Below are positions 56,620 through 64,000 of a stretch of 64,000 nt of DNA, in pieces. The position numbers and the translations under genes are program-made. The notes beneath the pieces were generated by a model, which was given only the letters and a program-made list of their open reading frames with translations, searched no databases and was not told the origin of the DNA. Each line of letters starts with the position of its first letter. Positions within the stretch are counted from its first letter, which is position 1. Origin of the DNA: Jaltomata sinuosa (Eukaryota; Streptophyta; Magnoliopsida; Solanales; Solanaceae); NCBI GenBank assembly GCA_003996215.1, contig QJPP01003496.1, forward strand, positions 27,106 to 91,105. The letters are read 5' to 3'.

Positions 56620-57910
56620 TCAAGATTTTAACCCAATAATATAAACTAATTCAAAAAATTTAACTTCACTATCAAATTCATGAACTTAATTCAACAACCT
56701 AAATTGAAAACTAATTCAAGATTATAACCCAATAATATAAACTAATTCAAAATTTCCAACTTCACTATCAAATTCAAGAACCTAATTCAACAACCTAAAG
56801 TTGAAAACTAATTCAAGATTCTAATCTAACAATATATATATAAACTAATTCAAAATTTCCAACTTCACTATCAAACTCAAGAACCTAAATGAACAACTTA
56901 AGGTGAAAACTAATTCAAGATTATAACCCAACAATATATATATAAACTAATTCAAAATTTCTAACTTCACTATCAAATTCAAGAACCTAAAGTTAAAAAC
57001 TAATTCAAGATTATAACCCAACAATATATATATAAACTAATTCAAAATTTTCAACTTCACTATCAAATTCAAGAACCTAATTCAATAACCTAAAGCTGAA
57101 AACTAATTCAAAATTATAATCCAACAATATAAACTAGATCAAAATTTTCAACTTCACTATCAAATTCAAGAACCTAATTCAACAATCTAAAGTTGAAAAC
57201 TAATCAAGATTATAACCCAACAATATATATATATAAACTAATTCAAAATTTCCAACTTTACTATCAAATTCAAGAACCTAATTCAATAACCTAAAGTTGA
57301 AAACTAATTCAAGATTAAAACCCAACAATATAAACTAATTCAAAATTTCCAACTTCACTATCAAATTCAAGAACCTAATTCAACAACCTAAAGTTGAAAA
57401 CTAATTTAAGATTATAACCCAACAATATATATATAAACTAATTCAAAATTTTCAACTTCACTATCAAACTCAAGAACCTAATTCAACAACCTAAGGTGAA
57501 AACTAATTCAAGATTATAACCCAACAATATAAACTAATTCAAAATTTCTAACTTCACTATCAGATTCAAGAACCTAATTCAACAACCTAAAGTTGTAAAC
57601 TAATTTAAGATTATAATCCAACAATATATATATACACTAATTCAAGATTTTAAACTTCACTATCAAATTCAAGAACCTAATTCAATAACCTAAAGTTGAA
57701 AACTAATTCAAGATTATAATCCAACAATATAAACTAATTCAAAATTTCTAACTTCACTATCAAATTCAAGAACCTAATTCAACAACCTAAGTTGAAAACT
57801 AATTCAAGATTATAACCCAACAATATAAACTAATTCAAAATTTTCAACTTCACTATCAAATTCAAGAACCTAATTCAACAACCTAAAGTTGAAAACTAAT
57901 TCAAGAACTT
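56620..57910 (-). repeat. minisatellite of 13 units, about 99 bp each
   Basis: CTTCACTATCAAATTC recurs near 56662, 56761, 56863, 56964, 57055, 57151, 57256, 57352, 57457, 57551, 57657, 57751 and 57848. Each unit also carries AACTAATTCAAGATTATAACCC, a (TA)n run of variable length, and CAACAACCTAAAGTTGAAA. The array lies between the start region of the CACTA gene and its transposase-associated exon, probably in an intron. Confidence 0.9.
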
Positions 57911-58319
57911 AATTCAAACTTATAATCAAGAGCCTAAGATATTTACTATGCTCACAATTTCTAAAATCAAATTCAAGTTTAAACTTCTCAAACTCAAGTT
58001 CACAAATTCAATTATATGAATTAAAAAATGTTCATAACATTATTCAAGATTCACAACTAGCAATGTTAATAATCTAACACTAACTTAAAATAAATGACAA
58101 AAAATAATTTAAAGATTCGAAACTAACAAACTTGCTAATAATAACAAAAAATATCAAATAAACCCTAACTTGAAATTTTAAATACTACTAATTCAAGTTC
58201 TATTCTACATAACAACTAACAATGTTATTAATCTAACATTAACCTAAAATAAATGCAATGTAATTGAAAAAAGTAAAAAAATCTAACCTTGAATTTTAAA
58301 TTAACCCTAACCCAAAAAT

Positions 58320-58445
58320 TAACTATGGAGGAGGAAGGAGGCGGCATGGAGGCGGCGGCGGCGGCAGCAACGACAACGGGGGCTTGAAGGTGTAGAGGTG
58401 TGTGGAGGTGTGGAGGGGTGTGGAGGTGTGTGGAGAGAAGAAGGA
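58320..58445 (-). other. GGA/GGC-rich first-exon-like stretch of the CACTA element
   Basis: The plus strand is dominated by GGAGG, GGCGGC and GGTGTGGAGG runs. On the minus strand it reads as Pro/Ser/Thr- and Arg-rich low complexity. It probably represents the 5' UTR or first exon; I cannot identify a start codon or donor site with confidence. Confidence 0.4.
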
Positions 58446-58499
58446 AGAGAAGAGAGAAGAGAGAAATAAAGGAGTGACCCGATCTGGGTCACTTTTATT

Positions 58500-58890
58500 T
58501 TTGAAAAGCAACGGAAATCGTCGCTTTTATCCGTCACTTTTATAAATGAGTTGACCACGTATTGACCTAAAAGCGACGGATAAAAGCGACGCTATCCATC
58601 GCTTTTCTATTTCTTTAATATAAATTAAATTTTAAAGAAAGCGACTTTTTTTTTAATAATTGCGACGTTGTCCGTTGCTTATAATAAAAATAAAAATTAA
58701 TTATTTGTAAATAATTTTGGCACAAAAATCCGCCAAAAAAAGCGACGGATAAAGAGATATTGTCCGTCGCTTTTGTAAAAAACTAATTATAAATTAAAAA
58801 AAATTAGGAAAGCGACAGACAACGTCGCTTTTTTCATCGCTTTTCAGGAGCGACGCTGTTCGTCGCTTTCTTATCCGTCACTTTTTGAGC
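58500..58890. repeat. CACTA subterminal repeats, AAGCGACGG type
   Basis: About a dozen direct and inverted copies of AAGCGACG(G) with partner CCGTCGCTTTT, for example at 58571, 58587, 58741, 58771, 58811, 58825, 58851 and 58861. In En/Spm such repeats bind transposase. Clustering within 400 bases of the terminus fits. Confidence 0.85.
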
Positions 58891-58904
58891 TATTTTTAGT
58901 AGTG

Positions 58905-61023
58905 AGTGTTGGCTGTAGCCTCGTGGTTGAGTTGTATTCATAGCATTTTGGGTGAGTCGGGCATCTGACCCATTTTCTCCTGCCTTGGTGAGTGTTGACA
59001 ATGTAAGTATGGGAGCTAAGGAAATGGCTCCAGATTTGACTTGAGAAGGAGTTTGTAGGGTTTGGTATACGCTAAGGAAGGGTTCATTTAGTTGGAAAAG
59101 GAGGGGGATGACTCCTTATTCATGCTTATGTGTTTTGGTAGTTTACTGAGGTGATGGTGAAGGTTTGCTTTGGGATTGTGTGTTGGTGATTCGATTTGGC
59201 CATTTACAGATTGCAATGGCTTTTCCTTCAATTGGTTTGCATTTTCAGTAGCCTCTACGGATTGGGAAAATTATGTATTCATGGCCTAGTTGGCTCCAGC
59301 TCTATTAGTGTTCTTCAATGGTGGATGAGTCTACTTATGAGTTTCGACAGGGGCATTGATCGGTAATTGAGGTTGAGTTTCAAAATCATGGGTTGGAAAA
59401 CTACTCTAGATAGTTCGTGGTTGGTTCTTCTCGGTTACAACTTCTTGGGTTGGAAGGCAATGAGTTCAGACAACTTAGCTTCCCCATGTTAGTTATGCAG
59501 TGATAGTTGGACTTGGACACCTAGTCCTTGGCTAACCTTTGAGTTAGACGGGACATTTCAGATTTCAATAATGTTCTAGATAGTACGAGATTCCTTCTAT
59601 AAGGTTTAGACAGGCTCATTGGCGTAAGTTTGAGATTTAGCAGTGGTGTATGCTTTATATGATCAGGTTGTGGGGGTTGAGGCTAGCGAGGCTATTTTGA
59701 GTTCTAATGATCCTTAGAGACTGTGGTCACCATTCATTTGTCGAGAGTTTGAAAGCTTGTTTAGTTGATTCCACTCGACCATTGTGGACTAGAAGTTTGG
59801 CATGAGGTATGCTTCAAAATGGTTGGTTTGTGTGCTGATATAGTAGATGGGTTGATTTGAGCCAAAGGGATGAGTCGAAGGTCTATGCAAAGATTTCTAT
59901 GACTAGGTGGCAACTTTGAACCCTAGGCACCTTTTTATTTGCCTTCGGGGTGTCCTGACTTGATAATTGTAGTATGGTAGACTCCTTCCCGATTCACGAT
60001 TTGTAAGAAAATTTAAAATCCGAATGGTTTCCGAGCATTCAGAGTAGCAGCAGTGTTTCTTAGAGTTGGGAGCTTAGCTAATGACTACGGACTTCGTGGT
60101 AGATTTACCACACTACTTACAAGATCTTGGTTTTGGTTTGGGTCTGTTGGGTAGGTTGCCCTGGTTCATTCGCTTCCAGTTGATTCAGACTTGACATAGT
60201 GCAACAAAGTTTTGTTCGTTCAACAGTTTGGAAGTTCCTCCGTCAACATAGGGTGTTCATTCATGCCTTTCCTAACCATGGTGTGAAAATTTAGTCGGGT
60301 TCAAATGGTTGGTTCAGCTGGGTACAATTATCGAGTTGATGTTAGCAAAAGTGTTCACTCTTTGGTTGATGGTCAGTCAGGACAAGTAACTCCAGTTTTT
60401 GAAGATATGCTACGGGTTGTTATCTTAGATGGCAACTGCTAGTAGACTATGACTTGGGTTGGAAGGAGTTGAGTAAAAAGGGTGACTTCATTCGTGATAA
60501 AATATAAGCAGGAAATATGGATCTCTGATGGGTCAGTTGATGCTTTGAGGGTGGTTTGAGTGTTCGACTTGTATGAAGCTTCCTATTCGTGGTGAAAAAG
60601 GGTTCAGTTCAGAATAATAGGGTTTTTACGAATCAGCGGGTTCATGAGTTAGAGTTTTTGGGTTGATGGCTTTCTGGTAAGTTTGTTTGTGGGTTTGATG
60701 ATTTGAGTTTTGTGTGTTGGTCGCCTTGCTTCTCTGGTTTGAGTGTTGCATCAGTGTTTTCCGGTTGAGATTCTCGAGGTTCAGTTTGGGTTGGCATACC
60801 CTTGGTGTTATGAAGTTTGAGTTTAGATTCTAGCTTGGCTAGTAAGGGGTTTTTGGGCTTGGTTGATTTTGTGGGTTTCGTTCCATTGGGTGCCGTTCGG
60901 TCGTGGAGGCTACTCGAGTTGTTCGAGAGAGTAGTGCGGGCTTTTTATCCGTTGTTCTTTTAATCTCTAGTCTTTCCTTCTTTCCTAACTTTTGGGGACA
61001 AAAGTTTTTTTAGTAGTGGATGA
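58905..61023 (+). pseudogene. decayed chromovirus pol remnant (sense relative of D)
   Basis: No intact frame. Integrase traces near 60370-60440 read DGQSGQVTPVFEDMLRVVIL, in the position of the third catalytic block of Tekay-type integrase. A chromodomain tail trace near 60880-60945 begins VVEATRVVRESS. The last 200 bases align with the reverse complement of 26150-26350. Upstream, 58905-60300 is unreadable as protein. PPT-like GGGGACAAAAG and TAGTAGTGGATGA precede the LTR. Confidence 0.55.
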
Positions 61024-62878
61024 TGTAATGACCCTTCCAGTTATTTATGCATTTTAGCCTTTCTTGTACCGTTAGAGCTTGCCTGTAGAGGCCCCAAGTC
61101 ATTTATGGCTTGTTGGGATTGGTAGTTTAGTACCTGAGCCATTTGTTTGGTATTTTTGGCCATTCCTTGTTTTAGAGCTTTAGACTTTTGAAATTGTTGA
61201 CTTCAGTCAACATTCTTGGTGAATGTGCTCGGAATCAAATTCTGTCAGTTTCGTTAGCTCTGGAGTGTGAACTTTGGTCTAGTAGGACCTTTGGTTGGGA
61301 TTCGGGAGCTTTTCAGCTTAGAATTCTCTCTCGTTATGTGTGTTCAGGACAATTGGGCTTGTTTGGTTGACTTTGGTCAACATTTGGAGAAGACGGCCTC
61401 GGTTGAAAATTTCGTTAGCGATGTTAGCTCTGGAATATTGAGTTTAGGCTAGAGGGACCATTAGTTCAGGACCCGAGGCTTTCGAACTTGATTTCAGCCT
61501 TTGGGTTCTATTTTGGAGATAGTTGGCCTAAGGTTGATATTGGGTGTGGGACCCACTTTTTATTAAATCGACCTCCGATGGTTGCTGTCATGGGCCTTTT
61601 TGTTCATCGCGTTCGCGGGGGAGGGGGGGGGGTGGAGGGGAGGTGGCCGCATTCGCGAAGGGTAATTTCCAACCACCCCATTTTTGTTCATCGCGTTCGC
61701 GGAGGGGTGGATGCGTTCGCGAAGGGATGGCTGCGTCCAGCCATTTCCTTCAACTTCCTCAAAGCTTAGGCACCTAAATCACTCTCTAAATTGCTCCAAA
61801 TCAGTTCTTAGCTTCGGGAAATTGTTGTTCTTTAATTATCCGTGTTTCCTCGACAATTGGTAAGTCTTCTTCCCCAACCTTTTTTTCTCTTGTTTCTTAA
61901 ATCCTCCATTGTTGCTTACTTTCAAGAGCTTGGGATTCTTGTAAAATTTACCCCATTTGTGATTGCATGATCATGAGCTCGCTCGATTTACCTCCTTAGC
62001 TTGTCTTCTCGTCGTGGTAAGTACCCTTTGTTTAATTTCCGAATTTACTCCTTGAATTTCCTCTTTTATTTCTTGGCTTGGGCGGGATGTTTTGAGCCCC
62101 ATATGTTGTCCGTTTCCGCTCAAATTTTGAGCATGTACTCCCGAGATGGTAAGGAACACATGGGTGTTTTTCATTTCCGATTTCAAGTTGCACGGCCCAC
62201 GGACCCGTTTGTTACCCAAATTTTGACACGGCTATTATTATAGTAATATAGGTATCGTTAGTCTTTTTTTGATGTATAGATTATTGTATTGATAGTGGTT
62301 TCATGACTTGGAACTTCTCGGAGCAGTTCAAGCCTGGACGATGCAATCCCCGCAGCTATTCATCGGACGATAGGTAGGTTATGATTTCCCCTATCTAGAC
62401 TCTGCGTATATAGAATATAACTGCTCTAATTAGTATCCTTGGGTGGGTTGTTATAGGTTGGTACCCCAGACCTTGTTCTCCTTTCTGTCCGTTTATTTCA
62501 TACGTTATTTGTAGTATTCACGTAGTATTATATATTACCCTTGTGGTCCTGCGTGGCCTAGTATCAACTCTGGAATATAAATGGTGGGTTATTTGGGAAT
62601 GCTCGCGAGTCTCGGACATAGAGCTTTTATTTTAGGCTGGTTATGTCTGTTGTATAGCTGTTGAGCCTGTGCAGGGCCGGTAGGAATATTTGTTAGCCGT
62701 TGGGCTAATTTATATTTGTGTGTGAGCATATTATCCATGAAAAATATTTTTCCGTGCATGTTTTACTTTGGTTTTGGTTGCGAGCCCACTATAGACGGTT
62801 TTTCCTAAACTTGCATGGCCCCGTTTGCCTATTTTTGGTATACTTGATGATAAAAATGGGATTCTGGATGATTTTACT
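61024..62878 (+). repeat. LTR of the sense relative of chromovirus D
   Basis: Starts TGTAATGACCC and aligns with the reverse complement of LTR D in its first ~500 bases and again from about 62430. A word cassette of GCGTTCGCGAA type is at 61598-61740. I see no TATA box near it. The end is cut at 62878 by the next LTR; LTR D continues about 280 bases further. Confidence 0.78.
61598..61740 (+). repeat. word cassette GCGTTCGCGAA and G-tract
   Basis: TTTTTGTTCATCGCGTTCGCGG occurs twice, 82 bases apart (about 61599 and 61681), each followed by a G-rich run and CATTCGCGAAGGG or GCGTTCGCGAAGGG. TTCGCGAA is a perfect palindrome. The first copy holds a tract of ten G followed by further G runs (61616-61645). 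Confidence 0.8.
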
Positions 62879-64000
62879 GTCACGACCCAATTTCTCGGTC
62901 ATGATGGCACCTACAACCCCCGGTAGGTGAACCAATCCCCGTAGCCCAGAACAGTTAGTAATGGGCTACTATCTAACAAATGAGAGAACAAGACGAAGAG
63001 AACAGATAAAAGGACTATAAATATATACATATGCGGAAACTAAACCAAACCCCAAGACCTGGTATCATAGTATAGAGCCAAAACTACATACATGGAGTGC
63101 AAACGATCCAAACAATATATACAGATGTCTCTGAATGGTAATAGAGTACATGAAGCAAAAGATAAACTAAAGCTAAGCTCCGATCGCCAAGAGCTCACCC
63201 TCAGTCTGAAGTAGTCCCCAACAGATCTCCAAGCACGAATCACAGCGATCTAACGGCGATGGCCCACGCTAGGATCTGCACCCAAAGATGCAGGGGGTAG
63301 GGGTGAGCACCAAATGCGAAGCATAAGGTACCCAGTAGGTATCATAGGCCGACTGGGCACATATAAGATAAAAGTGTAGTAACAGACAGAATAGAAGCAA
63401 GCAGTCACAGAAATCAATGAAAGGTACACAGGAACTAGCCCAGAGGGAAATCAACAGAACCACATGTGAGGCCAGTAAGCAGAATATACACACCATAGGC
63501 ACAGGTGAAAGTAAGAAATAACGCACCTGGGGTCCTTGCAATAACAGTGTATACAAAATAAGTTTACGAAATGGACGGTATACCGGTAACCTCAAGTGTA
63601 AGAAGAAGAGAGAAATAGTAACGATAGGCATGCTCAGAGACATGAATCAAACTCAACTAATCATATCAATCTCAAATCCAGAAACTAACAGTCTAGCAGT
63701 AACCAATTTCATACTTAACCGTAACAGGGAACAATTCTTTAAGTAAATAGCAAAAGTCTACCTACTGTCCCCCGGCCGCCCATACAACCGAGGAACACAA
63801 ACAAGTGAAAACAAACCCTCCGGCATCCCATACTACCGGAGCGTACAATCAACAAACAACAAACAAGGGTGGAGCCTCAAAAAATGAATGATATGATGCA
63901 TGAAGATCTCAAGTGAAATGGTATCTCTGTATGTACCTCCTCCGGCGCCGATCCGGCCTAGCAGGTAGGTTCCATGGAAGGAAACTGCCCGTATACCTCT
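62879..64000 (-). repeat. LTR fragment of an unassigned family
   Basis: Begins TGTCACGACCCAATTTCTCGG, reading on the minus strand as an LTR end GGTCGTGACA. It runs to the window edge, so its start is outside. No coding signal; the 124-codon minus frame at 63269-63643 is low-complexity and hydrophobic by chance. Short CCGG-containing words recur near 63770-63960 (GTCCCCCGGCCGCCC, CTCCGGCATCCC, CTACCGGAGCG, CCTCCGGCGCCGATCCGG). Confidence 0.6.

Larger units (their letters stand above)
56221..58904 (-). mobile_element. CACTA (En/Spm) transposon, 5' part
   Basis: The right end, read on the minus strand, starts CACTACTAAAAATAGCTC at 58904, a typical CACTA terminus. Subterminal repeats follow (58500-58890), then a G/C-rich exon-like stretch, a tandem-repeat region and the transposase-associated exon. 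Everything beyond 56221 is lost to the LTR. The three bases outside the terminus are AGT (58905-58907), the place for a 3-bp duplication, but the partner end is absent. Confidence 0.88.

Noticed and set aside
54303..57910. CRISPR-like arrays
   Set aside because: Both are ordinary tandem repeats with no unique spacers, in a plant transposon context.
63269..63643. 124-codon minus-strand hydrophobic frame
   Set aside because: Within LTR-like sequence, codons dominated by low-complexity T-rich DNA; no start context or homology.

Overview
This window is plant nuclear DNA, almost certainly pericentromeric or other heterochromatin of a dicot. The mix of Athila, Tekay/Del-type and CRM-like Ty3/gypsy elements and the LTR wording suggest Solanaceae, but that is an inference from general familiarity, not a database match. 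I find no host gene, tRNA, rRNA or CRISPR. Nearly every kilobase is part of a nested, truncated and decayed transposable element, and every coding region is a pseudogene with in-frame stops, frameshifts and often lost catalytic residues.

Layout: 1-2943 AT-rich non-coding DNA with a degenerate minisatellite, ending in a probable LTR; 2944-3302 antisense Athila gag scrap; 3303-10459 a nearly full-length CRM-like chromovirus with both LTRs; 10460-10683 antisense Tekay LTR scrap; 10684-15173 antisense Athila copy A (LTR fragment, 3' UTR, RNase H/integrase); 15174-23964 sense Tekay/Del-type chromovirus with both LTRs; 23965-28154 antisense chromovirus D (LTR plus badly decayed pol); 28155-40011 sense Athila with LTR, tRNA-Asp-type primer site, gag, pol and an ORF in the env position; 40012-46727 antisense non-autonomous Tekay relative with 2.8-kb LTRs; 46728-47724 second copy of the env-position ORF; 47725-53615 antisense Athila copy B; 53616-56220 an LTR with a promoter rich in TGGGCC; 56221-58904 the 5' end of a CACTA (En/Spm) DNA transposon; 58905-62878 sense relative of chromovirus D (pol remnant plus LTR); 62879-64000 the start of another LTR.

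Two patterns stand out. First, unrelated LTR families each carry an array of their own short, often CpG-rich palindromic word, usually just upstream of a TATA box. In both Athila groups the same word is also arrayed in the 3' UTR behind pol, and the word differs between the groups. Two LTRs of one family (D and its sense relative) have quite different words in the same place. Second, the Athila copies share a short stem-loop (loop AGGNAA) about 44-64 nt after the pol stop, with one compensatory base-pair swap between subfamilies. These two signals are the best candidates here for undescribed retroelement biology.

In life the elements would each have supplied gag (particle), protease, reverse transcriptase/RNase H and integrase. 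In this window none is intact enough to do so.
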